The notes under the pieces were generated by a model, which was not told where the DNA came from, ran no database searches, and was given only the letters and a program-made list of their open reading frames with translations. A stretch of 64,000 nt of DNA from Myxococcales bacterium. Lineage in GTDB: Bacteria; Myxococcota_A; Polyangia; Polyangiales; Ga0077539. Every line of letters begins with the position of its first letter. The stretch's first letter is position 1. The DNA is taken from assembly GCA_016793325.1 (NCBI GenBank), contig JAEUKI010000042.1, positions 50,145-114,144 of the forward strand, in the 5' to 3' direction. Of the stretch, positions 56,237 to 64,000 are shown in pieces. Position numbers and translations under genes: made by a program.

Positions 56237-56938
56237 ATGTGTCCCACGCGCATGGCCGCGACCGTCTTGCTCGTCGAAGATGATCCGTCGATCCTGAAGG
56301 GTCTCGAGATGAACCTCAAGATCGACGGTCTCCGCGTGCTCTGCGCGAGCGACGGGATCGCCGCGGTGCGCGCGATTCGCGCGGCGATGCCCGACTTGAT
56401 CATCCTCGACTTGGGGCTTCCGGGCATGGACGGCTTCGACGTCCTTCGCGAGGTGCGCAAGGACGACACCGAGGTGCCGATCTTGGTGTTGTCTGCGCGC
56501 GCGTCGGAGGCTGAAAAAGTGCTGGGATTGTCGCTCGGCGCCGACGACTACGTGACCAAGCCGTTCGGGCTCGCCGAGCTCCTCGCGCGCGTCCGCGCGT
56601 TGCTTCGAAGGAGCCGTCGACGCACGGCCACAGCCGTCTTGAAATTCGGCCCCGTCGAGCTCGACGTCGAGGCGCGCGTGATGAAGGTCAACGGCGCCGA
56701 GGTCGAGGTGACCGCGCTCGAGTTCGATCTGCTCAAGTACCTCGCAGAGCAGCCGATGCGCGCGGTGACGCGCGAGCAGATCATGCAGGCGGTGTGGGGC
56801 GCTGGGCACGCGGGCACGCCGCGAACCGTCGACAATTTCATCGCGCGGCTTCGAAGCAAAATCGGCGACGACCCAGCGAGCCCGAAGTACATCGAGACGG
56901 TGCGCGGCGTCGGGTATCGCTTCAACCCTGGCGGTTGA
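56237..56938 (+). CDS. OmpR/PhoB-family response regulator
   Basis: A 233-residue regulator. The receiver domain (about 8-122) has Asp58 in LIILDLGLPGMDG as phosphorylation site and Lys in ADDYVTKPFGLAELL. The winged-helix domain (about 135-232) shows VEVTALEFDLLKYLAEQP, AVTREQIMQAVWG and PRTVDNFIARLRSKIGDDPA, ending YIETVRGVGYRFNPGG. GGAAGGG lies five bases before the ATG at 56237. It is the cognate partner of the kinase just upstream. It converges with the next gene, overlapping by 17 bases. Confidence 0.96.
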   Translation: MCPTRMAATVLLVEDDPSILKGLEMNLKIDGLRVLCASDGIAAVRAIRAAMPDLIILDLGLPGMDGFDVLREVRKDDTEVPILVLSARASEAEKVLGLSLGADDYVTKPFGLAELLARVRALLRRSRRRTATAVLKFGPVELDVEARVMKVNGAEVEVTALEFDLLKYLAEQPMRAVTREQIMQAVWGAGHAGTPRTVDNFIARLRSKIGDDPASPKYIETVRGVGYRFNPGG

Positions 56939-57752
56939 GCCGCTGCGCGATCTCTGTGTGACAGAGCGCGAAATCGAATTTGACGGGGTCTTCGGCGTCG
57001 AGCTCGGCGAGCGCGGCGGTGACCTCGAGGGCGGCCTTCCACGAAGCCGACGGGCGCTTGGTGAAGCCCAACGACCGCGCGATTCGATGCACGTGAACGT
57101 CGAGCGGAACGACCAGCGCTCGCGTCGGCAGCGAGACGAGCCCGAGGTCTACGCCGTCGTCGGGCCGCGCGATCCACCGGCACAAGAGCACGAGGCGCTT
57201 GCATGCGCTGTTGCCCGCGGGGTCGGGTAGCAAATGTTGTTGGCTTCGGGTGAGCGACGGGCCAAACGCGCGGGAACGCAACAGCGCGACCCACGCGACG
57301 AGCGCGCCCAAGAGCGTCTGTTCGCGCGCGAACGCGTCCTCGAGCGGAGCGAACACCGACCCGCGTTCGCGCTGCAATTCGCGCGCGGCGAACAAGAGCG
57401 CGGCGATGTCCTCGCCGACGAACGTCCGATGCACGAAGCCCTCGAGCGAAGAGCGCATCTTCCCGCGCGAGCGCTGATCGATGAACGCCGCGGGGCGATC
57501 ACGAAGGCGTTCGACGAGCAGCTCGTGGAGCTTGTTTCCGATCGTCGTGACGTTGCCGAACGCGAGCAGCGCCGAGACGAGCGCGGCGAGCTCACGATCG
57601 TCGCGAGACTCGTAGCGTCGCGCGAAGCGAACGGGGTCTCGCGCGAGCGCCGTCGATCGATCGAGCGCGTTGTGCGTGGCGAGGACTCGTTCGAGGGCGA
57701 GCGTTCGGCGCCGCGAAGTCCGTCGACGCTCCGATGGAAGCAAGACACGCAT
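56922..57752 (-). CDS. TIGR02757-family protein (DUF2400)
   Basis: A 276-residue soluble protein of the conserved but uncharacterised TIGR02757 family. Recognised segments are DPVRFARRYESRDDRELAAL, SALLAFGNVTTIGNKLHELL, GFVHRTFVGEDIAALLFAAR, CKRLVLLCRWIARPDDGVDL and VVPLDVHVHRIARSLGFTKR. The HVHRIAR motif and helical layout recall helix-hairpin-helix DNA glycosylases, which suggests a DNA-related activity, not shown. Its 3' end overlaps the response-regulator gene by 17 bases. Confidence 0.93.
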   Translation of the reverse strand: MRVLLPSERRRTSRRRTLALERVLATHNALDRSTALARDPVRFARRYESRDDRELAALVSALLAFGNVTTIGNKLHELLVERLRDRPAAFIDQRSRGKMRSSLEGFVHRTFVGEDIAALLFAARELQRERGSVFAPLEDAFAREQTLLGALVAWVALLRSRAFGPSLTRSQQHLLPDPAGNSACKRLVLLCRWIARPDDGVDLGLVSLPTRALVVPLDVHVHRIARSLGFTKRPSASWKAALEVTAALAELDAEDPVKFDFALCHTEIAQRLNRQG

Positions 57753-58285
57753 CGCGCTCTCTCCTGGGAAATTCCTCGAGAACCTCAGCCCGCGTGTCGC
57801 CGACGGTCACCGTCGCCGCTCTCCGTGGGCGGGCCGTGGTTCGAAGGGTGCCACGGCGCGTCACAGCGGAGCAGCGATGGGCGCCGAGGGGACTCCAAAC
57901 TCGACGGAGCGCGTGGTCCGAAGCGCCTGTGATGCGCGGGTGCGTCGTCCGTTGCGCTGGGCCGCGACGTCGTCCTACGAAACGCAGAATTCGTGGCAAT
58001 TTACAGGAATCGCAGCGAATGGGCGACCATTGGCGGCCGTGTGGGTGCGCCCCGGACCGCGAGAAAAGGCGTGCGCGTGAACTCTGCGTGTACGGCTTTA
58101 CGCAGGTTGAGGGTACAACTTGGCGCGTTAACGACGGACCCGCCTCGGTGTCGTCATCAGGGATCGAACCAATGACCCGATGACGCATCGGCTCTCGAGC
58201 GCATCGACGCGGTGTTCCAGAGACATCTTCTCGATATTTCTCAGGGCAACGAGCCCGAGCAACACCGCCATCATTGGAGGCATTC
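57753..58285. other. Intergenic region between TIGR02757 gene and gltA
   Basis: About 530 bases holding the divergent promoters of the TIGR02757 and citrate synthase genes. TTGAGGGTACAACTTGGCG at about 58107 is relatively AT-rich, and a palindromic GCGTTAACG lies beside it, which may mark the gltA promoter region. No RNA gene, repeat or conserved frame was found. Confidence 0.4.
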
Positions 58286-59575
58286 GTGAGCGAAACGGCA
58301 GAGATCAAGTACGGCCAGCACACCCTGGCGGTGCCCGTGGTCACCGGAACCGAGAACGAGAAGGGGCTGGATATCGGCCAGCTCCGCGCGAAGACGGGGC
58401 TCGTCACGCTGGACCCCGCGTTCATGAACACCGCGTCGACCAAGAGCGCGATCACGTTCATCGATGGCGATCAGGGGATTCTGCGGTACCGCGGCATTCC
58501 GATCGAAGAGCTCGCCGAGAAGAGCACCTTCGTCGAGACGGCGTATCTCCTCATCAACGGGCACCTGCCCAACAAGACCGAGCTCGCGCGCTGGAGCAAT
58601 TTGCTCACGCGCCACTCGCTCATTCACGAGGACATGAAGCGCTTCTTCGACGGATTTCCGTCGACGGCGCACCCGATGGCGCAGCTCAGCGCGATGGTGT
58701 GCTCGCTCTCGAGCTTCTACCCCGAGACGCTCGACCCCGATAAGAAAGAGCACTTCGAGATCACCGCCGCGCGCTTGATCTCGAAGGTCCGCACGCTCGC
58801 CGCGTACGCGTACAAGAAGTCCATCGGGCAGCCGATGATCTACCCGGACAACAAGCTCGCGTACTGCTCGAACTTCTTGCGCATGATGTTCGCGGTCCCG
58901 TCGGAAGAGTACGTGATCGACCCCGAGATCGAGAAGGTGATGAACCTCCTCTTCATCCTGCACGCCGATCACGAGCAGAACTGCTCGACCTCGACGGTGC
59001 GCGTGGTGGGCTCGTCGCGCGCGAACCTGTTCGCCTCGATCGCCGCGGGCATCTGTGCGCTCTGGGGCCCGCTGCACGGCGGCGCCAACCAAGAAGTGCT
59101 CGAGATGCTCGAGATCATCCGCAAGGACGGCGGCGACGTGAACAAGTTCGTCGGCCTCGCGAAGGACAAGAACTCGAACTTCCGCCTGATGGGCTTCGGC
59201 CACCGCGTGTACAAGAACTTCGACCCGCGCGCGAAGATCATCAAGCAAGCGGCGGACAAGGTCCTCGCCAAGCTCAACATCAACGATCCGCTGCTCGACA
59301 TCGCCAAGCGCCTCGAAGAAGCCGCCCTCAAGGACGAGTACTTCGTGCAGCGCAAGCTCTACCCGAACGTGGACTTCTACTCGGGCATCATCTACCGCGC
59401 GCTCGGGTTTCCGACGGACATGTTCACGGTGCTCTTCGCGATCGGCCGCATGCCCGGCTGGATCGCGCACTGGCGCGAGATGATCGAGGATCCGACCACC
59501 AAGATCGCGCGCCCGCGTCAGATCTACACGGGCCCGACGATGAACCACTACGTTTCGATCGACGAGCGCGGGTAG
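58286..59575 (+). CDS. gltA: Citrate synthase
   Basis: A 429-residue hexameric-type (GltA) citrate synthase, which condenses oxaloacetate and acetyl-CoA at the entry of the TCA cycle. Catalytic residues are at the expected places: His264 (PLHGGANQEVLEML), His306 (GFGHRVYKNFDPRA) and Asp363 (YPNVDFYSGIIYRALG). The N-terminal region with ITFIDGDQGILRYRGIPIEE is typical of the family. GTG at 58286 is preferred because GGAGG lies six bases upstream; an in-frame TTG at 58274 would put that site inside the gene. Confidence 0.98.
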   Translation: MSETAEIKYGQHTLAVPVVTGTENEKGLDIGQLRAKTGLVTLDPAFMNTASTKSAITFIDGDQGILRYRGIPIEELAEKSTFVETAYLLINGHLPNKTELARWSNLLTRHSLIHEDMKRFFDGFPSTAHPMAQLSAMVCSLSSFYPETLDPDKKEHFEITAARLISKVRTLAAYAYKKSIGQPMIYPDNKLAYCSNFLRMMFAVPSEEYVIDPEIEKVMNLLFILHADHEQNCSTSTVRVVGSSRANLFASIAAGICALWGPLHGGANQEVLEMLEIIRKDGGDVNKFVGLAKDKNSNFRLMGFGHRVYKNFDPRAKIIKQAADKVLAKLNINDPLLDIAKRLEEAALKDEYFVQRKLYPNVDFYSGIIYRALGFPTDMFTVLFAIGRMPGWIAHWREMIEDPTTKIARPRQIYTGPTMNHYVSIDERG

Positions 59576-59609
59576 TCGACGGCGCCGGAGGGGACCGGCG
59601 CAGCGCGCT

Positions 59610-60437
59610 TCACCAGCCGCGGCGCGCGCTCAAGCAGCCAGCGTGCACGGTGAGCTCGAATACGCGCCCACGAAAATACGTGTCGATCGCGTTCTGCACC
59701 TGGTAGAGCACGGCCATGGGGTCCGGCGCGGCCTCCGCGCACCACTGGCACTCGGGCAGCGTCGCGACGTGCAGGGCTGGGTCCGCGAGCACCTCGGAGC
59801 CCGAGGTGTACCCGAGCACGAGCGAGTCGTCGTCCACCGTCGCGTCGAGAAAACCGCACTCTTCGGCTTCGCGCGCCCACTGCTCGGCGCTGGGGAGCGA
59901 CTGCGCGTACTGCTCGACCCGCTCGGTCAACGCCGTCATGTCGTACTTGGTCGCGACCTCGCGCAGCATGTCCAAGAGCTCCATGAAGCTCCCGCGCAGC
60001 GGCTGCGACAGAACGAGCTGCCCGCCAGGACGCAGCACGCGAAGCGCCTCGGAGAAGAGCGCTTGGCGGTCGTTTGTCGCGCGATCGACGAGCGAACCCA
60101 CGACGTTGGTGAACGCTCCGTCCGAGAACGCGAGGTGCACGAGGTCGTCTTGCTGCGCGACGAACAGCCGTCGTCCGTCGTCGTCCGCGCTGCGCGCCCG
60201 CGCCGCGTCGAGAAAGCTGTGGTCCGAGTCGAGCGCCATCACCGTGGCGTCGGGCATCGCGCGCAGGATTTCTGCGGTCAACACGCCCGTGCGGCACGAG
60301 ACGTCGAGGACCGCGGCGCCCTGCGGCAGGTCGACCACGCGCGCCGCGAGCTCACCGAACACGCGCGCGTACCGCGGCCAGACGATCCCGTCGTAGCGAG
60401 CCGCTCGGAGTGATGGGTCCTCGTCGTCGTCGAACAC
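59610..60437 (-). CDS. SAM-dependent methyltransferase
   Basis: A 275-residue class I methyltransferase. SAM-binding motif I is AAVLDVSCRTGVLTAEIL (Cys-Arg in place of the usual GxGxG Gly, which is unusual), motif II region TVMALDSDHSFLDAARARSA, then LVHLAFSDGAFTNVVGSLVD and ALRVLRPGGQLVLSQPLRGS (post-motif III). The C-terminal 110 residues are specific, with CQWCAEAAPDPMAVLYQVQN and a possible metal-binding CxxC. The start is GTG at 60437. The substrate is unknown. It converges with gltA, 34 bases between stops. Confidence 0.85.
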   Translation of the reverse strand: MFDDDEDPSLRAARYDGIVWPRYARVFGELAARVVDLPQGAAVLDVSCRTGVLTAEILRAMPDATVMALDSDHSFLDAARARSADDDGRRLFVAQQDDLVHLAFSDGAFTNVVGSLVDRATNDRQALFSEALRVLRPGGQLVLSQPLRGSFMELLDMLREVATKYDMTALTERVEQYAQSLPSAEQWAREAEECGFLDATVDDDSLVLGYTSGSEVLADPALHVATLPECQWCAEAAPDPMAVLYQVQNAIDTYFRGRVFELTVHAGCLSARRGW

Positions 60438-60524
60438 AGCGGAGGGCGCGACGATAAACCAACTCTCCCCCCGGTTGCGCAGCGAACGAACACCGCGAAC
60501 GACGGACGTTCGCCAGCGCGGAGG

Positions 60525-61181
60525 CTACTTCGAAGCGCCTGCGTGCTCGAGCACGGACACTGCGTCCGCGGCCAGCTCGCCGAGCGTCGCGCCGCTGTCC
60601 TCTTCGCCCTCTTCGTCTTCTTCGGACGAGAGCGGGCGCTTGTCGTCGACGAGCTTCTTGATGGCCTCGAGGTGCGTCGCGTCTCCGAGCTCGACCAGCG
60701 CTTCGATGGCCGACGCGGCGACGTCCGCGTCCGCGTGGGACAAGAGCTTCGCGACGATCGACGAGCCCGCGGGCTCGCCCACTTCGGCGAGCACGAACGG
60801 GAGCTCTTTGAGGGCCTCGGTCGTGAGGGTCGTCGCGACCGCGCTCTCGACGACGCGCGAGGCCTCGCCCCAGCGGTCCGAGAGCACTTCGACGAGGGCC
60901 TCGCCCGCGCTCACGCGGATGCCGGGGTCTTCGTGGCCGAGGATGCGCAACAGGGCTTGGACCGACTCGTTGCCGGGGATCTCGACGAGCAGATCTGCCA
61001 GGAGAATCAGGCGCATTCCTGCGTCGACCGAGGGCTCTCCGGCGAGCGCGCGGTCGACTTCGGCCGCGAGCGCCTTGGAGCGAGCCTTGTTGTCGCCGCT
61101 CGAGAAGAACGCGTCGCGCGCGCGAAAGAGCCTCCGATTGGCTTCGATCAATTCACTGAGGTGTTTGCTCTCGTTGCCCAT
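60525..61181 (-). CDS. HEAT-repeat-like protein
   Basis: A 218-residue acidic helical protein starting MGNESKHLSELIEANRRLFR. The middle has HEAT/armadillo-type units (LLRILGHEDPGIRVSAGEAL, IVAKLLSHADADVAASAIEA, LVELGDATHLEAIKKLVDDK), followed by a Glu/Asp-rich segment (EEDEEGEEDSG). It is a probable protein-interaction module without enzyme motifs. It lies between the methyltransferase and the divergent M23 peptidase. Confidence 0.8.
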   Translation of the reverse strand: MGNESKHLSELIEANRRLFRARDAFFSSGDNKARSKALAAEVDRALAGEPSVDAGMRLILLADLLVEIPGNESVQALLRILGHEDPGIRVSAGEALVEVLSDRWGEASRVVESAVATTLTTEALKELPFVLAEVGEPAGSSIVAKLLSHADADVAASAIEALVELGDATHLEAIKKLVDDKRPLSSEEDEEGEEDSGATLGELAADAVSVLEHAGASK

Positions 61182-61342
61182 GGCGGCGGAGCTTATAACT
61201 GCGACGCCTCCCGTTGGCGACACGCAACACGATGACGCCCGGTGAATTCGCAGGAGCGGGCTCGTGCCGTGTCTTCTCTCCAACGGGGCGTTGTGTGATT
61301 TCGATCCGGGAATGGACACGAGGCAACCGAGCGTTTCATCGT

Positions 61343-62272
61343 GTGGATCGCTCGGTGCCGACCCTGCCTCGACCGATTCAGTGGCTCCCGATCGCCGTCG
61401 CGGCGCTCGCGCTCGTGCGCCCGTCGAGTGAGCGGGTTCGCGTGCTTCGTGGGGCGGTGTTTCACGCTGGATCGCAGGCGCAATCGTCAGCGAGCTCCGC
61501 GAGAGCGTGCGCGCACAAGACCGCGTCGGGCCGCTGCCTCGCCGAGCCCACGTGCGCGGCGGGAGAGCTTCCGATCGACGGGATCTGCGTGTCGTCGCGG
61601 ACCATCGCGATCGATGACCCGAGCGCCGGGGTCGAATCGAACACGCACACGGATCGAAGCGGAAGGCTCGTCGTGTACGAACACGTTCCACGGCGGCCGG
61701 ATTTGCCGGCGGAATACGACCGATACCTGTACCCCACCGAGCCGTGGGGCGGCGAGACCGTGAGCTCGGGCTACGACCTCGGCAGGCCCGACGCGCTCCA
61801 GCGACGCGGCGTGGACCTCACGGCGATCGGCCACGGCGGCGTGGATCTACCGCAAGAACGCGGAGCGCCCGTGCGCGCGGTCTCGCTCCGCGGACAACAG
61901 GGCGACGCAGAGGTCCTCCACGTCGGCCCCCTCTTCGGAAACACCGTCGTCCTCTCGCACATCGTCCGCGAAGGCGGCGCGACGCGCGTCTACCTCGCGC
62001 TCTACGGTCACCTCGACGGGTTCGCGCCTGGGCTGCGAAAGGGCCAGTCGATCCCAGCGACGACGCTGCTTGGTTTCGTGGGCGACAGCGGCGCCGAGGG
62101 CGTCGTCCATCTTCACTACGAGATTCGCTTGGTGCGACCGGGCATCGATCCGACGCGCATCGAGCGCGCCGGGACGCTCGTCGAGCAGGGCACGAGCGTC
62201 CCCTGTGACCCGCGCAACGTGTTGCCGCTGCGAACCGAGCCGATTCGCAGGGCAGACGCTGGTCGTCCGTGA
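61343..62272 (+). CDS. M23-family metallopeptidase
   Basis: A LytM-type zinc peptidase of about 309 residues. The catalytic set is visible: IGHGGVDLPQERGAPVRAVS (H...D zinc pair), LYGHLDGFAPGLRKG and VVHLHYEIRLVRP (HxH). Such enzymes cut peptidoglycan cross-bridges or act as inactive regulators. An N-terminal hydrophobic stretch (RPIQWLPIAVAALALV) suits a signal anchor. A Cys-rich segment (RCLAEPTCAAGELPIDGICV) precedes the catalytic domain. The frame is open to a TTG at 61214 and ATG at 61232; GTG at 61343 is chosen because it puts the hydrophobic segment near the N-terminus. The start is uncertain. Confidence 0.85.
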   Translation: MDRSVPTLPRPIQWLPIAVAALALVRPSSERVRVLRGAVFHAGSQAQSSASSARACAHKTASGRCLAEPTCAAGELPIDGICVSSRTIAIDDPSAGVESNTHTDRSGRLVVYEHVPRRPDLPAEYDRYLYPTEPWGGETVSSGYDLGRPDALQRRGVDLTAIGHGGVDLPQERGAPVRAVSLRGQQGDAEVLHVGPLFGNTVVLSHIVREGGATRVYLALYGHLDGFAPGLRKGQSIPATTLLGFVGDSGAEGVVHLHYEIRLVRPGIDPTRIERAGTLVEQGTSVPCDPRNVLPLRTEPIRRADAGRP

Positions 62273-62314
62273 GCTCGCAGCGGGGCCGAGCAGTCCGCGG
62301 TAAGCTCGCGCACC

Positions 62315-63268
62315 ATGTTCGAAGACGTCGAGCTGCTCGGGCCGATCCTCGTGTTTCTGGTGTTCGCGCTGCTCTTCGCGCTCCGGTGCGTACGGCAGAT
62401 CAACCAGTGGGAGGTGGCCCTGAAGTTCACCTTCGGAAAGTACGCGGGCCGCCTCGAGCCCGGGCTCAATTTCGTCTTGCCGCTCGTGCAGAAGATCTAC
62501 CGCATCGACACACGAATTCGAAACCGCGACCTGCCCGCGCAAATGGTCATCACGCGCGACAACGTCACGGCCATGATCGACGCGGTCGTCTACTACAAGG
62601 TCATCGACGCCGAACGCGCAGCGCTCAACGTCGAGAACTTCGAGACCGCCGTCAAAGACCGCGCTCGCGTGGTGCTCCGCGACATCGTCGGAGAGATCAC
62701 CCTCGACGAGCTCTTGTCGCGGCGCGACGAGGTGTCCGCGCAGGTCCGCGGGCAGGTCGAGCAGTTCGTCTCGCAGTGGGGGCTGCACATCGAGTCGATC
62801 GCGCTGCAAGACATTCAATTGCCGCCGGACATGCAGCAGGCGATCGCGCGCAAGGCCATCGCCGAGCGCGACAAGCAGTACGTGATCATCAAGTCGCAGG
62901 CCGACGTCGAGTCCGCGCGCAACTTCGCCGAAGCCGCGCGCATCCTCGCGGAGGCTCCGGGCGCCCTCGAGCTCCGACGGCTCGAAGCGCTGCAGGGCAT
63001 CACCGGATCGGGCAACACCAAGGTCGTCTTCGACCTCGCGAAGCACGAGCCGGGGCCGACCGACACGCGCAAAGAAGCGATCGCCGCTGCGGCTGCGATG
63101 CAAGAGCCCACGGGCGTTCGCGTGGACGCGAGCGCGCAGAAGACCTCGCAGCCGTTGGGGAGCGACATGCAGGCGAAGTACGCCGCGGCGCACGAAGCGA
63201 AGTCGCAGGCGGTCACGGCGGTTGGGATTCCCGTGGTGGATCCCAACGCGATGAAGAGCAGTGACTGA
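62315..63268 (+). CDS. SPFH/stomatin-like membrane protein
   Basis: A 317-residue protein with an N-terminal membrane anchor (LLGPILVFLVFALLFALRC) followed by the SPFH domain: VALKFTFGKYAGRLEPGLNF, YRIDTRIRNRDLPAQMVITR, VTAMIDAVVYYKVIDAERAA and DIVGEITLDELLSRRDEV. A coiled region (about 185-230, AIARKAIAERDKQYVIIKSQ) then a loose tail follow. Stomatins assemble in membrane microdomains and regulate proteases or channels; an NfeD partner is often near, but none is in the window. It overlaps the next gene by eight bases. Confidence 0.92.
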   Translation: MFEDVELLGPILVFLVFALLFALRCVRQINQWEVALKFTFGKYAGRLEPGLNFVLPLVQKIYRIDTRIRNRDLPAQMVITRDNVTAMIDAVVYYKVIDAERAALNVENFETAVKDRARVVLRDIVGEITLDELLSRRDEVSAQVRGQVEQFVSQWGLHIESIALQDIQLPPDMQQAIARKAIAERDKQYVIIKSQADVESARNFAEAARILAEAPGALELRRLEALQGITGSGNTKVVFDLAKHEPGPTDTRKEAIAAAAAMQEPTGVRVDASAQKTSQPLGSDMQAKYAAAHEAKSQAVTAVGIPVVDPNAMKSSD

Positions 63269-63824
63269 CGCCCCCGCGATCGATCCGAGCGCGTGGCTCT
63301 CGCGCGCGAGCGCGCACAGAGCGTGCGCTGCGGACGCGCGGGTGGGCGAGCTCATCGCGTCGTCTCGGATCGAGTGCGACGGGCGCGCCGTCCGCGCGTG
63401 GCAAGCGAGCGGCGGGGTCGTTCGCGCGTATCGGGTCGTGCTCGTGACGACCGCGAGGAGCATCGCGCACGCGAGGAGATCTCCGCTCGTGATGGACGCC
63501 GTCATCGCGTTGCTCTCGAGCGCGGTGAGCCAGGACAAGGGCGCGGCGCTCGACGGCGTGACGCTGCGATGGGGCCGCGTCGCGAGCGAGTCCGCGAGCT
63601 ACCGAGAGACAACGGTGCGCGACCTCGCGCTCGAAAACGAGGACGAGCTGCGCCGCGAGGCGATCGCGTTCTTGCGGGTGATGGGCGCGGACGATCGAGT
63701 GATCGAGGGCGTTCAGCGCGCGCGCGTGCGCTACGACGGCCACGCGATCACCGTGAGCGACATCGAGCGCGAGCGCGCGACCGAGTGCGAACGCGCGCTG
63801 CGCGGGTTGTGTGATCGAGCGTGA
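63261..63824 (+). CDS. Hypothetical protein
   Basis: A 187-residue soluble protein from a GTG at 63261 that overlaps the SPFH gene by eight bases, so the two are translationally coupled. It contains WLSRASAHRACAADARVGEL, VLVTTARSIAHARRSPLVMD and TLRWGRVASESASYRETTVR, with no family recognised and no membrane segment. The tight coupling suggests a role with the stomatin-like protein. Confidence 0.7.
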   Translation: MTDAPAIDPSAWLSRASAHRACAADARVGELIASSRIECDGRAVRAWQASGGVVRAYRVVLVTTARSIAHARRSPLVMDAVIALLSSAVSQDKGAALDGVTLRWGRVASESASYRETTVRDLALENEDELRREAIAFLRVMGADDRVIEGVQRARVRYDGHAITVSDIERERATECERALRGLCDRA

Positions 63825-63860
63825 GCGAGCGAACGGGGCGGCGCGGCGCGGCGGCGAGCA

Positions 63861-64000
63861 GCCGCGCACTGTGCTTCGCAGACCCCGTCAGCGAGTGATC
63901 TCGAGCTAGCTCCGCAGGCGTTCTCGCTCGCGCTCGAACTTAGGAGCGTGACGAGAGGCGCGAGCGTGCTTAGAGTGACCTGCAAATGTGCGGGTAGAGT
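63861..64000. repeat. Palindromic dispersed element, copy 2 (cut by window edge)
   Basis: It aligns with 4733-4872: GCCGCGCACTGTGCTTCGCA through CGAGCTAGCTCCGCAGGCG is almost identical, and CCTGCAAATGTGC matches further on. The second arm seen in copy 1 would lie beyond base 64000. It starts 37 bases after the stop of the hypothetical gene. No transposase is present. Confidence 0.82.

Noticed and set aside
58150..58200. tRNA-like T-arm (GGTTCGATCCC on the minus strand)
   Set aside because: No acceptor, D or anticodon arm can be folded around it and the T-stem does not pair well.

Overview
The window is about 64 kb of very GC-rich bacterial DNA, with strong G/C at third codon positions and long spurious open frames on every strand. 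The content points to a myxobacterium-type organism (Myxococcota, perhaps Polyangiales or Sandaracinaceae). Pointers are many short lipoproteins of no known family, a MopE-like cysteine/aspartate motif, an AgmX/TonB-like C-terminal domain, a large hybrid kinase, a dynamin-like GTPase, two fatty-acid desaturases and TIGR02757. This placement is inferred from gene content; there is no rRNA in the window.

Layout. 1-3.1 kb: a clipped flavin-binding protein and a glutathione S-transferase, divergent from a LysR regulator, then an acyl desaturase. 3.5-10.1 kb: a 1.4 kb block of three unrelated long palindromes plus a tandem repeat, then a 1202-residue hybrid histidine kinase; the block and kinase lie between two direct copies of the 3' end of a hypothetical gene. 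10.3-13.7 kb: two propeller-like hypothetical proteins, a lipoprotein and another repeat block. 13.7-24.4 kb: a GNAT/FAD-domain fusion, alpha/beta hydrolases, tRNA-Asn, an MmyB-type regulator, a putative metalloprotease lipoprotein pair and a DMT-type transporter.

24.4-30.3 kb: five minus-strand genes joined by 4-base stop/start overlaps. They are egtD, egtB, a MurL-like PP-loop ATPase, an ABC ATPase and a fused permease/substrate-binding protein. This reads as an ergothioneine synthesis and transport operon with an unexplained ATP-dependent enzyme, and is the strongest candidate in the window for an undescribed system. Upstream on the same strand lie a dynamin-like GTPase and a long coiled-coil protein (30.5-35.0 kb).

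36-40.7 kb: a duplicated TauD-like dioxygenase (first half with a lost metal ligand), a radical SAM enzyme and a nucleotidyltransferase-like protein form a compact operon resembling a tailoring cassette. 40.8-49.3 kb: M1 aminopeptidase with HEAT and lysine-rich tail, an FGE-like protein, an hpd-desaturase pair, a 2OG oxygenase fused to a TonB/AgmX-like domain, and a MopE/jacalin-like lipoprotein.

49.4-53.7 kb: molybdenum cofactor genes (a MoaC-MoaE fusion joined by a His-rich linker, MoaB, MoeA, MoaD) with an AI-2E-type membrane protein between them. 53.8-57.8 kb: a RecA-like ATPase, a two-component system and a TIGR02757 protein. 58.3-63.8 kb: citrate synthase, a methyltransferase, a HEAT-like protein, an M23 peptidase, an SPFH protein and a hypothetical protein. 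The window ends in a second copy of a palindromic element first seen at 4.73 kb.
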